Positions 51,407-58,930 of a DNA stretch of 64,000 nucleotides are shown piece after piece. The stretch lies in contig NZ_SZPR01000019.1 in the NCBI RefSeq assembly GCF_005280195.1, forward strand, positions 1 through 64,000, given 5' to 3'. Source of the DNA: Streptomyces galbus (GTDB taxonomy: Bacteria > Actinomycetota > Actinomycetes > Streptomycetales > Streptomycetaceae). Below the pieces are notes generated by a model. The model searched no databases, had not been told where the DNA came from, and worked only from the letters and a program-made list of their open reading frames with translations. Position numbers and translations under genes: made by a program. Positions within the stretch are counted from its first letter, which is position 1, and every line of letters starts with the position of its first letter.

Positions 51407-52311
51407 CCGAGCAACCGCAGACCACGGACGCCCCGGCGCGGGCCGCCGAGGAGCGGGCCCCCGAGACGCAGCCCGCCCCCGGGCCCCTCACCGTGCCCGG
51501 GCCCCTCACCGCACCCGCCCCCGACGTGCCCCCGGCTCCCGCGCCCCGCAAGGACCGGCGCGTGCTGCGGGCCGCCCTGCGCTGGACCGCCGTCGTCACC
51601 GTGTTCGCGGCCCTCGGCGCCGGCTCGGCGTACGGGATCACGCGGGCCGACCGGACGGACCTGCCCGGCCTGGCGACCGAGTCGGACGGGCGCTGGGCGT
51701 ACCCGCGGATCGAGCGGCCGCCGCTGCCGCCGGGCAGGCCACGGCCGTTCGACGGCGACAACCTGGTCAACGCCCACTACGCGGACCTGCGCGCCCTGCT
51801 GCTGCCGGCCCCCGACGGGGCGCGGGACGACAAGGCGCTGCACGGCGCGGACGGCTGGCTGCCGGCGAAGGACCTGCTGTCCCAGTACGCCGCGGAGGCG
51901 GACCAGGAGGAACTCGGGCAGCTCCTGACCGACTACGGGCTGCGGCACGTCGCCGCCCGCGGCTGGACCACCGGCGACGGCACCCGGACCCGGATCTACC
52001 TGATGCAGTTCGGCACGGCGGAGGTCGTCGACGAGCTGTTCGGCACCCTCGTGACGTACGACAGCCCGGCGTACGCCCTCAGCGGCGCCGCCGAGACGAC
52101 GAACGACGAGGCCTACCCGGCGTCGGCCGTGCCCGTCCAGGTCACGCGCTACGCCTACGACGAGGCCGAGCCGTACGGCCCCGAACAGGTGCGGCAGGCG
52201 TACGTCCAGGCGGGTGACGTGGTCGCGCTGGTCGTGCAGTCCCGCAAGGGCACCGCCGCGGCCGTGCCGTTCCAGCAGACCGTCACCCTGCAGTCCGAGC
52301 TGCTGGCCTGA
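51403..52311 (+). CDS. Single-pass exported protein, third of three paralogues
   Basis: A 302-aa protein with a Pro-rich cytosolic region containing a repeated GPLT-VP/AP unit, one helix (LRWTAVVTVFAALGAGSAYG) and an exported domain with NAHYADLRALLLPAPDGAR, RTRIYLMQFGTAEVVDELF and QVTRYAYDEAEPYGPEQVR. It ends the operon; the last residues (VALVVQSRKGTAAAVPFQQ) form strands. The set could be subunits of one surface assembly, which is an inference from coupling and paralogy. Confidence 0.75.
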   Translation: MTEQPQTTDAPARAAEERAPETQPAPGPLTVPGPLTAPAPDVPPAPAPRKDRRVLRAALRWTAVVTVFAALGAGSAYGITRADRTDLPGLATESDGRWAYPRIERPPLPPGRPRPFDGDNLVNAHYADLRALLLPAPDGARDDKALHGADGWLPAKDLLSQYAAEADQEELGQLLTDYGLRHVAARGWTTGDGTRTRIYLMQFGTAEVVDELFGTLVTYDSPAYALSGAAETTNDEAYPASAVPVQVTRYAYDEAEPYGPEQVRQAYVQAGDVVALVVQSRKGTAAAVPFQQTVTLQSELLA

Positions 52312-52433
52312 CCGGCCCCGCCCGCAAGGGCGTCCCTCGCACGGAGCCCCGGGTCCCGGCCGCGTAAGCTGGGGCCCGGCTCTGTGTACTCCCCCGCCGG
52401 GGGACCCTCCGATCCTCGCTCAAGGAGCATCCC

Positions 52434-52532
52434 GTGGAACTCTTCTTCGAAATTCTGCTGGTCCTGGTCTGCGTCGGCGTCCTCGCCTTCGCCGGTCTGA
52501 CCGTGAAGAAGCTGTACCAGGGCCAGCGCTGA
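52434..52532 (+). CDS. 32-aa membrane microprotein
   Basis: A 32-aa single-helix protein: MELFFEILLVLVCVGV begins a helix of about 23 residues and a basic tail (KKLYQGQR) follows. AAGGAG lies 7 bases before the GTG. I recall nearly identical short proteins in other Streptomyces at this place, upstream of the nitrobindin-like gene, which supports it. A membrane-regulatory role is possible, nothing more can be said. TAAGCT near 52364 may be its -10. Confidence 0.75.
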   Translation: MELFFEILLVLVCVGVLAFAGLTVKKLYQGQR

Positions 52533-52555
52533 CCCCTATCCAGGAACCGCCTCTC

Positions 52556-53131
52556 ATGATCGAGATCCCGTCCGACCTCCACAAGAACCTGGTCCCGCTC
52601 GTCTTCCTGCTCGGCAACTGGGCCGGCGCGGGCGTGCACGACTTCCCCGGCGACGAGAAGTGCAACTTCGGCCAGGAGGTCAGCTTCACGCACGACGGCC
52701 GGGACTTCCTGGAATACCACTCCTACAGCTGGGTGCTGGACGAGGACGGCAACAAGGTGCGCCCGCTGGAGTCCGAGCACGGCTTCTGGCGGATCGACGA
52801 CGAGCGCCGGGTCGAGGTGACCATGACCCGTGACGACGGCGTCGTCGAGATCTGGTACGGCGTCCTCGCCGACAAGAAGCCCCAGATCGACCTGGCCACG
52901 GACGCCGTCGCCCGCACCGCCGGCTCCCCGCCCTACAGCGGCGGCAAGCGGCTGTACGGCTACGTCAAGAGCGACCTGATGTGGGTGGGCGAGAAGCAGA
53001 CGCCCGACGTCGCGCTGCGCCCCTACATGTCGGCCCAGCTCAAGAAGGTCGTCACCCCGGAGGACGTCGAGCGCTGGGCGAAGGCCCTGCCGGGCGACCT
53101 CCCGGACGACGGGATCGCCTTCTTCAAGTAG
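52556..53131 (+). CDS. Nitrobindin-like FABP-family protein
   Basis: A 191-aa beta-barrel protein with FLLGNWAGAGVHDFPGDEK, the GxWxGxG motif of nitrobindins, which bind heme in a ten-stranded barrel. The family's heme-ligand His is expected near a PHLxAxL stretch late in the chain; here the matching place reads PYMSAQLKK, so heme binding is doubtful. A C-terminal helix (TPEDVERWAKALPGDLP) extends beyond the usual end. It starts 24 bases after the microprotein stop, with AGGAACCGC as ribosome site. Confidence 0.8.
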   Translation: MIEIPSDLHKNLVPLVFLLGNWAGAGVHDFPGDEKCNFGQEVSFTHDGRDFLEYHSYSWVLDEDGNKVRPLESEHGFWRIDDERRVEVTMTRDDGVVEIWYGVLADKKPQIDLATDAVARTAGSPPYSGGKRLYGYVKSDLMWVGEKQTPDVALRPYMSAQLKKVVTPEDVERWAKALPGDLPDDGIAFFK

Positions 53132-53219
53132 GGCGCCGCCCGGGCCGCCGCCGCCCCGGCGGCGGCCCGCGGTCCGCCGTCCCGGGGTGATCCGCACGAC
53201 ACGGCCTAGACTGGCCCGT

Positions 53220-53657
53220 GTGGTGAGCACCGACTGGAAGAGCGATCTGCGGGAGCGGGGTTACCGGCTGACCCCGCAGCGGCAACTCGTGCTCGAAGCC
53301 GTGGACACCCTGGAGCACGCGACCCCCGACGCCATCCTCGGCGAGGTGAGGAAGACGGCGTCCGGGGTCAACATCTCCACGGTGTACCGGACCCTGGAGC
53401 TCCTGGAGGAGCTCGGGCTGGTCAGCCACGCCCACCTGGGCCACGGGGCGCCGACGTACCACCTGGCCGACCGCCACCACCACATCCACCTGGTCTGCCG
53501 GGACTGCCAGAACGTCATCGAGGCGGACGTGGACGTGGCGGCGGACTTCACCGCGAAGCTGCGCGAGCAGTTCGGCTTCGACACCGACATGAAGCACTTC
53601 GCGATCTTCGGCCGCTGCCGGGACTGCTCGCTCAAGGGTTCAAGTACCGGGTCGTAG
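53220..53657 (+). CDS. Fur-family metal-responsive regulator
   Basis: A 145-aa repressor of the Fur superfamily. The DNA-binding part is SDLRERGYRLTPQRQLVLEA and GVNISTVYRTLELLEELGLV. The metal and zinc sites include the HHHIHLVCRDC segment (C-x2-C) and the C-terminal RCRDC pair, so structural zinc is likely. Which metal or signal it senses cannot be read; related streptomycete regulators sense iron, zinc, nickel or peroxide. TAGACT ends 7 bases before GTG 53220 and no ribosome site is seen, so the message is probably leaderless. Confidence 0.92.
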   Translation: MVSTDWKSDLRERGYRLTPQRQLVLEAVDTLEHATPDAILGEVRKTASGVNISTVYRTLELLEELGLVSHAHLGHGAPTYHLADRHHHIHLVCRDCQNVIEADVDVAADFTAKLREQFGFDTDMKHFAIFGRCRDCSLKGSSTGS

Positions 53658-53666
53658 TCTTGAGGT

Positions 53667-54632
53667 ATGAAGAGCCCCCTGCTGTCCCTGCCCGGCGCCG
53701 TCCCCGCCGAGGGCGTGGACGAAGGTGTCGCCGCGCACTACGGCGACCTGTTCCGTGAGCAGCGCACCCTCGCCGACGGCACCGGTTTCGTCGACCTCTC
53801 GCACCGAGGCGTCGTCACCGTCTCCGGCGAGGACCGGCTGAGCTGGCTGCACCTGCTGCTCACCCAGCACGTCAGCGAGCTGCCCGCCGGCCAGGCCACC
53901 GAGGCGCTGATCCTCTCCGCCCACGGCCACATCGAACACGCCTTGTACCTCGTCGACGACGGCACCACCGTGTGGGCCCACGTCGAGCCCGGCACCCAGG
54001 ACGCGCTGCTCGCGTACCTGGAGTCGATGAAGTTCTTCTACCGGGTCGAGGTCGCCGACCGCACCGCCGACACCGCCGTCGTGCACCTGCCGGCCGGCTC
54101 CATCGCACCGGTCCCCGAGGGCGTCGTGGTCCGCGAGACGCCGTACGGCCGTGACCTGTTCCTGCCGCGCGCCGACCTGGAGTCCTACGCGGCCGAGGTC
54201 GGCTCCCCGGCCGGCATCCTGGCGTACGAGGCGCTGCGCGTGGAGCAGCACCGGCCGCGCCTCGGCTTCGAGACCGACCACCGGACCATCCCCCACGAGC
54301 TGGGCTGGATCGGCACCGCCGTGCACCTGCAGAAGGGCTGCTACCGCGGCCAGGAGACCGTCGCGCGGGTCCAGAACCTCGGCAAGCCGCCCCGCCGGCT
54401 GGTCTTCCTGCACCTGGACGGCAGCGAGGTGCACCTGCCGGCGCCCGGTACCGAGATCCGCGTCGCGGAGGAGGACCCCGACGGCCGCAAGGTCGGCTTC
54501 GTGACGTCGTCGGTGCGCCACTTCGAGCTGGGCCCGGTGGCCCTCGCCCTCGTCAAGCGCAACGTCCCCCTGGACGCCCGGCTCGTCGCCGGCGACACGG
54601 CCGCGGCGCAGGAGGCCGTCGTCGAGCCGTAG
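53667..54632 (+). CDS. ygfZ: YgfZ/GcvT-like folate-binding protein
   Basis: A 321-aa tetrahydrofolate-binding protein that helps repair or assemble certain iron-sulfur clusters. The signature KGCYRGQETVARVQNLGK is complete, with its conserved Cys. The domain order (GTGFVDLSHRGVVTVSGEDR first, RRLVFLHLDGSEV last) matches COG0354. TAGTCT, part of it the stop codon of the Fur gene, lies 6 bases before the ATG, so it may have its own leaderless message. It converges with dtd. Confidence 0.94.
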   Translation: MKSPLLSLPGAVPAEGVDEGVAAHYGDLFREQRTLADGTGFVDLSHRGVVTVSGEDRLSWLHLLLTQHVSELPAGQATEALILSAHGHIEHALYLVDDGTTVWAHVEPGTQDALLAYLESMKFFYRVEVADRTADTAVVHLPAGSIAPVPEGVVVRETPYGRDLFLPRADLESYAAEVGSPAGILAYEALRVEQHRPRLGFETDHRTIPHELGWIGTAVHLQKGCYRGQETVARVQNLGKPPRRLVFLHLDGSEVHLPAPGTEIRVAEEDPDGRKVGFVTSSVRHFELGPVALALVKRNVPLDARLVAGDTAAAQEAVVEP

Positions 54633-54655
54633 GACGGGCCGGGCCGAGACGCCTT

Positions 54656-55081
54656 CTAGATCTCCAGCAGGACGGTGAACGGGCCGTCGTTCGTCAGGGA
54701 CACCCGCATCTGCGCCCCGAAGCGGCCCGTCGCCACCGTCGCGCCCAGCGCGCGGAGCCGGGCGACCACCTCGTCGACGAGGGGTTCGGCGACGTCGCCG
54801 GGGGCGGCCGCGTTCCAGGTGGGGCGGCGGCCCTTGCGGGCGTCGCCGTAGAGCGTGAACTGGCTGATGACGAGGAGCGGCGCGTCGACGTCGCTGCACG
54901 ACTTCTCGTCGTGCAGCATGCGCACCGACCACAGCTTGCGGGCGAGCTGGGCCGCCTTCTCCTTCGTGTCCTCGTGCGTGACCCCGACGAGGACGCACAG
55001 TCCCTCGCCCTCGATCGCGCCCACCGTCTCGCCGTCCACGACGACGCTCGCGCCGTCGACCCGCTGTACCACCGCTCGCAT
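54656..55081 (-). CDS. dtd: D-aminoacyl-tRNA deacylase
   Basis: A 141-aa enzyme that removes D-amino acids (and Gly from tRNA-Ala) from tRNA. Length equals the family norm. It begins MRAVVQRVDGASVVV and has LVISQFTLYGDARKGRRP, the SQFTL active-site strand, and SLTNDGPFTVLLEI at the end, the NXGPXT cross-subunit motif. A short ATG-rich lead (MMGR) upstream is unlikely to be part of it. It diverges from rsiG with 158 bases between. Confidence 0.96.
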   Translation of the reverse strand: MRAVVQRVDGASVVVDGETVGAIEGEGLCVLVGVTHEDTKEKAAQLARKLWSVRMLHDEKSCSDVDAPLLVISQFTLYGDARKGRRPTWNAAAPGDVAEPLVDEVVARLRALGATVATGRFGAQMRVSLTNDGPFTVLLEI

Positions 55082-55239
55082 GCGGCCCATCATGCCCTGT
55101 GCCCGGCAACCCCCGTACCGGGCCTTCTTTTTGTCCCTAAGCCCCCATCTGGGGCCGTTCGGGGGCACTCGGTCACATAGCGGCCACTTGGGGTGGCACG
55201 ATGCTTCCCACACGCCGGTCGAGGGGACGGTAGAGGCAC

Positions 55240-55902
55240 ATGAGCACACCGAGTACCGGGCGGTCGGGCACGGCCACCCAGCGCACGCCCGTGCAACGCA
55301 CCGACAGTCCGCGGCTGCCCGCGCACCCACCCGGCGCGGCGGAAGCGTTCGAGGCGCCCGGCGCGGCAGCGCAGTCCGAGGCGCCCGGCACCCGTGAGGT
55401 GGCCGACCCGGCGCCCGGGCACGACCTGTCCCGGCTGAGCCTGCCGCAGTTGCGCACCCTGCGCCGGGACGCCCAGCGCGACGAGGCCGACCTCAGCTAC
55501 CTGCGGCGGCTCCTGCAGGGCCGGATCGACATCCTGCGCGCGGAGCTGACCCGGCGCGGTCCCACGCCGCCCGGGGACGGGGACGTGGTGGCCCGGCTGC
55601 CGGAGATCCTGACCGACGCCCCGGCCCGCCAGCGCTCCTCCGCCCGGCACGTCACGGTCGGCGTCCCGCACAGCGAGGAGTACCGGCGGCTGGCCGCCGA
55701 CATGCTCGACGAGGTGGAGCTGTCCGACCTGGGCGCCCGCACCGACACCGAGCTGCGCGACGCGATGGCCCGCCTCGTCCGCTACGAGCAGCAGGTCTCC
55801 CGCCGCCGCCAGGTCCTCCAGCTCACGGCCGACGACTGCGGCGCGGAGATCACCCGCCGCTACCGGGAGGGCGAGGCCCAGGTGGACGACCTGCTGGTGT
55901 AG
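55240..55902 (+). CDS. rsiG: c-di-GMP-dependent anti-sigma factor RsiG
   Basis: A 220-aa protein that holds the sporulation sigma factor WhiG when bound to c-di-GMP. Two copies of the E-x3-S-x2-R-x3-Q-x3-D motif are visible: Glu82-Ser86-Arg89-Gln93-Asp97 (in EADLSYLRRLLQGRID) and Glu183-Ser187-Arg190-Gln194-Asp198 (in EQQVSRRRQVLQLTAD). Both lie in long helices that form the antiparallel coiled coil of RsiG. The N-terminal 60 residues are disordered and Pro/Ala-rich. WhiG itself is not in the window. A GTAGAGG-like site precedes the ATG. Confidence 0.93.
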   Translation: MSTPSTGRSGTATQRTPVQRTDSPRLPAHPPGAAEAFEAPGAAAQSEAPGTREVADPAPGHDLSRLSLPQLRTLRRDAQRDEADLSYLRRLLQGRIDILRAELTRRGPTPPGDGDVVARLPEILTDAPARQRSSARHVTVGVPHSEEYRRLAADMLDEVELSDLGARTDTELRDAMARLVRYEQQVSRRRQVLQLTADDCGAEITRRYREGEAQVDDLLV

Positions 55903-55972
55903 CGGGGGCAGGGGCGGGGCGGCGCGCGGAAAACCGGGCGACACCGCCGTGCCGTGTGCCTACCGTGGCCCC

Positions 55973-57247
55973 ATGACCACCCCTGCCGAGTCCGCCTCCC
56001 GTGCCGACGCCCTCGACGTACGTCCCGTCACCGAGGCCGGGACGGCGGACTGGAGCCGGGCCCTGGACGTCGGCTTCCTGCGCAGCGGCGGGCTCTCCGA
56101 GCGGGAGCTGGCCGACCGGGCGACGGGGATCGACCCCGAGCGGACCCTGGGGGCGTTCGACGCGGGCCGGTGCGTGGCGACGTTCCGGTCGTTCCCGCAG
56201 GAGCTGACGGCCGTCGGGGGCGCGGCCGTCGCCGCCGACGCGATCACCAACGTCTCCGTGCACCCCACCCACCGCCGCCGGGGCCTGCTCACCCGCATGA
56301 TGAGCCGGGACCTGGCCGCGGCGAAGGAGCGCGGGGACACCGTCGCCACCCTGATCGCCGCCGAGTACCCGATCTACGGCCGCTTCGGCTTCGGACCGGC
56401 CACCTGGGCCGCGCAGTGGAGCGTCGACGTGCCGCGCACCGGCCTCGACCGGCGCCGCCCGGTGCCCGACGACGGCGGCCGCATCGACCTCGCCGACGGC
56501 GCGGAGGTCCGCAAGCTCGGCCCCGGGCTGTACGACCGGGTGCGCCGCGCGCTGCCCGGCGCGATCGACCGGCCCGAGCGCTGGTGGCAGGTGGCCACCG
56601 GGGTGCTGCGGACCCGCCGGGAGTGGACCGAGCCGTTCTTCGCCGTGTACCGCTCGCCGGCCGGCGAGGTCGAGGGCATGGTGGCGTACCGCACGGACGA
56701 CCGGTGGGGCGACGCCAAGCAGCCGCTGAACACCGCGTCGGTGCTCTGGCTGGTGGGCAGCACGCCCGCCGCCGAGCGGGCGCTGTGGCACTACCTGTGC
56801 TCGATCGACTGGGTCACCACGGTCACCTCCGGCGACCGCGCGCCCGACGACCTGCTCCCGCTGTTCCTGCCGGACCCGCGCGCCGCCCGGATCACGATGC
56901 GGGCGGACTGGATGTGGGTGCGGCTCCTGGACGTCGTACGGGCCCTGGAGGCGCGGACGTACGCGGGGGAGGGCGAGCTGGTGCTGGAGGTGGTGGACCG
57001 CGCGGGGCTGACCGGGGGCCGGCACCTGCTGACGGCGTCGCGCGAGGGGGGCTCCTGCGTCCCGAGCTCGCGGAGCGCCGACCTCACGCTGGACGTGGCC
57101 GACCTGGCGTCGCTGTGGCTGGGCGGCGAGTCGGCGGTGCGGCTCGCGGCGGCGGGCCGGGTGCGGGAGGAACGGACGGGCGCCGCCCGGAAGGCCGACG
57201 CCCTGCTGCGTACGCCCAGGCAACCGTGGTGCCCGGACATCTTCTGA
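55973..57247 (+). CDS. Eis-like GNAT acetyltransferase
   Basis: A 424-aa acetyltransferase of the Eis family, whose members acetylate amines such as aminoglycosides or protein lysines. The N-terminal GNAT part has ITNVSVHPTHRRRGLLTRMM (motif A) and YPIYGRFGFGPAT. A second GNAT fold follows, and the C-terminal sterol-carrier-like domain (ADLTLDVADLASLWLGGESA) ends in PWCPDIF, the free carboxylate of which acts in catalysis in Eis. TACCGT lies 6 bases before the ATG with no ribosome site, so it is likely leaderless. Confidence 0.93.
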   Translation: MTTPAESASRADALDVRPVTEAGTADWSRALDVGFLRSGGLSERELADRATGIDPERTLGAFDAGRCVATFRSFPQELTAVGGAAVAADAITNVSVHPTHRRRGLLTRMMSRDLAAAKERGDTVATLIAAEYPIYGRFGFGPATWAAQWSVDVPRTGLDRRRPVPDDGGRIDLADGAEVRKLGPGLYDRVRRALPGAIDRPERWWQVATGVLRTRREWTEPFFAVYRSPAGEVEGMVAYRTDDRWGDAKQPLNTASVLWLVGSTPAAERALWHYLCSIDWVTTVTSGDRAPDDLLPLFLPDPRAARITMRADWMWVRLLDVVRALEARTYAGEGELVLEVVDRAGLTGGRHLLTASREGGSCVPSSRSADLTLDVADLASLWLGGESAVRLAAAGRVREERTGAARKADALLRTPRQPWCPDIF

Positions 57248-57300
57248 GGGCGGTTCCTCCCGGACGGCGACGGTGGTGGTGCGGTATCCGTGGCTGTTCG

Positions 57301-57440
57301 GTTGTGGCGGTGCGGCGCCGGTGTCGTCGCACCGGCATTCAGTTGTGGCTGTGCGGGTCGTGCTCGGTGTTCGGTTGTGGCTGTGCCCGGTCTTGGGTTG
57401 TGACTGTGCCGGCTGTGCTCGCTGTGCGGTTGTGGCTGTG
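57301..57440. repeat. Interspersed GTTGTGG(C)TGTGC repeats in a 400-base gap
   Basis: In the 399 bases between the Eis-like gene and the first GntR gene, five copies of a degenerate 12-base unit, near GTTGTGGCTGTG, start at 57301, 57342, 57374, 57397 and 57429. Their spacings are 41, 32, 23 and 32 bases, differing by multiples of nine. The surrounding bases also carry TGTGC echoes. No gene is seen here. The strand bias is marked: the plus strand is G/T-rich. Its role is unknown. Confidence 0.6.
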
Positions 57441-57543
57441 CGCTCGTGGCGGCCGTGCTGATCGCGGTGGCCGTGTGCCGGACTCCCGGCTCCCCTCCGG
57501 AAGGGAGCCCGACCAACCACCAGGAAGCGTGACCATGTCGGGG

Positions 57544-57560
57544 AAGTTGGCAGCCAACTT
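57544..57560. promoter_or_regulatory. AGTTGG-CAG-CCAACT palindrome before GntR gene 1
   Basis: AAGTTGG-CAG-CCAACTT, with 7-bp arms and a 3-base spacer, centred about 95 bases before the regulator's GTG. The same core and its flank (CCAACTTCACT) recur before the second GntR gene. It is the likely autoregulatory operator of these paralogues. Confidence 0.6.
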
Positions 57561-57646
57561 CACTGTACTTATGTCCTCCGGGAAGCGTCTCATAACCATC
57601 TCTCCGTGAACTGCCGGAAGATGGCGGGAAGTTGTACTGTTCGGAC

Positions 57647-58558
57647 GTGGAGCCGGAGCACGCCTCCGCCAGTGGGCGGAAAAGGCAACAGCGGCCACAG
57701 ACATCACACCGCGAGGTGGCCGACGAGCTGCGCGCCAGGATCAGGTCCGGGGTGCTGCGGCCGGGGCAGCGCATGCCCACCCAGGCCAAGCTGGCCGATG
57801 AGTTCGGAGTGGAACGGGGTGCCGTACGGCAGGCCCTGCGCATCCTCCAGGCGGAGCACCTCCTCACCAACGTCTCCAAGGGCGCACCGGCCACCGTGGC
57901 CCCCGACCTGGGGCTGAGCCGGATCCCCGCCGGCCCGGGGGCGGCGCCGCAGCCGACGATGGTGGCGCTGGCACCGCGGATCGCGGAGGCGTTCGCGGCG
58001 GAGCACGTGGAGATCGACGCGCTCTGCCTGACCTCCGTCTCGCTCACACTTGCCATCGGCGAACCCCTCCGGCAGATTCACGCGGGCCGACTGAATCCGG
58101 CCAAGGTCGACGTGCGGGTGCTGCTGCCGTCGCGGGACATCGACCTGGCGTTCCCGGCGCCGGTGGCCGACGGCTCGGCCGCCGCCCGGCTGCGCCGGCA
58201 CTGGCTCACCCACCGCAACGCGCAGGTGCAGGTGCTGCGGCACAACCTGCTGGCGCTGCGCAGCACGCACCGCATCGACGTGGACGTCACCTTCCGCGCG
58301 CTGCCGTTCACCCCGCCGGTCAAGCTGTACCTCCTCAACGGCACGGAGGCGCTCTTCGCGTACTACACGCTGGAGCGGCGCGAGCAGCTCATCGACCAGG
58401 AGCAGTTGCAGATGTACGACGCCGAGGGCACCCGCTCGATGCTGTTCGCCTTCGAGCAGGGTGCCGGGCTGCGGGACACGACGTTCGTGGAGCAGTCCCA
58501 CCTGTGGTTCGACGCGCTGTGGGAGACGATCAGTTCGCCGCTCGTGCTCACGAACTGA
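57647..58558 (+). CDS. GntR-type regulator with unusual C-terminal domain, 1
   Basis: A 303-aa regulator. The winged-helix N-terminus (ADELRARIRSGVLRPGQRMP, AKLADEFGVERGAVRQALRILQ) is typical of GntR proteins. The 200-residue C-terminal domain is neither FCD nor UTRA: it has DVRVLLPSRDIDLAFPAP, VLRHNLLALRSTHRIDV, FRALPFTPPVKLYLLNG and a final HLWFDALWETI. It is closely paralogous to the regulator 1.3 kb downstream and resembles the soluble part of the membrane protein at the window's end. TACTGT lies 6 bases before GTG 57647, a leaderless pattern. Ligand unknown. Confidence 0.85.
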   Translation: MEPEHASASGRKRQQRPQTSHREVADELRARIRSGVLRPGQRMPTQAKLADEFGVERGAVRQALRILQAEHLLTNVSKGAPATVAPDLGLSRIPAGPGAAPQPTMVALAPRIAEAFAAEHVEIDALCLTSVSLTLAIGEPLRQIHAGRLNPAKVDVRVLLPSRDIDLAFPAPVADGSAAARLRRHWLTHRNAQVQVLRHNLLALRSTHRIDVDVTFRALPFTPPVKLYLLNGTEALFAYYTLERREQLIDQEQLQMYDAEGTRSMLFAFEQGAGLRDTTFVEQSHLWFDALWETISSPLVLTN

Positions 58559-58730
58559 CCGCCGGCCCGGTGACCAGCACCGCGAGGATCACGGCACCGA
58601 GGGAGACGGCGGCGGGGATCCTGGCCCGCAGGCCGACGGTCAGCAGGAACAGCCCGGCGGCGCCGGCGGTGCCGTACTTCCACTGGACGGCCTGTTCGAG
58701 GACTGCGGAGAGGAGGGCGTAGGCAGGCAC
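58548..58730 (-). CDS. Small two-helix membrane protein
   Basis: A 60-aa protein with a strong ribosome site (GGGAGGAAGACC) before its GTG. Two helices are visible, one in TAGAAGLFLLTVGLRAR and one in AAVSLGAVILAVLVTGP, after VPAYALLSAVLEQAVQWKYG. It is encoded between the two GntR paralogues on the opposite strand, and its last bases overlap the end of the first. Its promoter faces that of the second regulator across the palindromes, so it may be one of their targets. Function unknown. Confidence 0.6.
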   Translation of the reverse strand: MPAYALLSAVLEQAVQWKYGTAGAAGLFLLTVGLRARIPAAVSLGAVILAVLVTGPAVSS

Positions 58731-58815
58731 GGTCTTCCTCCCTTCGGAGGGTCCGGTCGTGCGGGGGCGGGGACGCGAAGGCCCGCACTCCGGTGGAGGG
58801 GAGGCAAACCTTCCG

Positions 58816-58872
58816 CCAACTCGCTCCGAGTTGGCAACCAACTTCACTAAGGTTGTCCCCACTTGGTACCAA
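58816..58872. promoter_or_regulatory. Palindrome cluster before GntR gene 2
   Basis: Three TTGG/CCAA palindromes lie together: CCAACTC-GCTCC-GAGTTGG (58816-58834), AGTTGG-CAA-CCAACT (58829-58843, sharing an arm) and TTGGTACCAA (58863-58872). The second is followed by TCACT, as is the copy before the first GntR gene. They sit in the 200-base divergent gap between the small membrane gene and the second regulator. Confidence 0.65.
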
Positions 58873-58930
58873 CTCTCAAACAGCTTTCCGGCAACTCCCC
58901 GCAGATGGATCTGAGTTGTAGCGTTTGGTT

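Noticed and set aside
57301..57440. Possible CRISPR array
   Set aside because: Units are short, degenerate and unevenly spaced, there are no proper spacers, and no cas gene is in the window.
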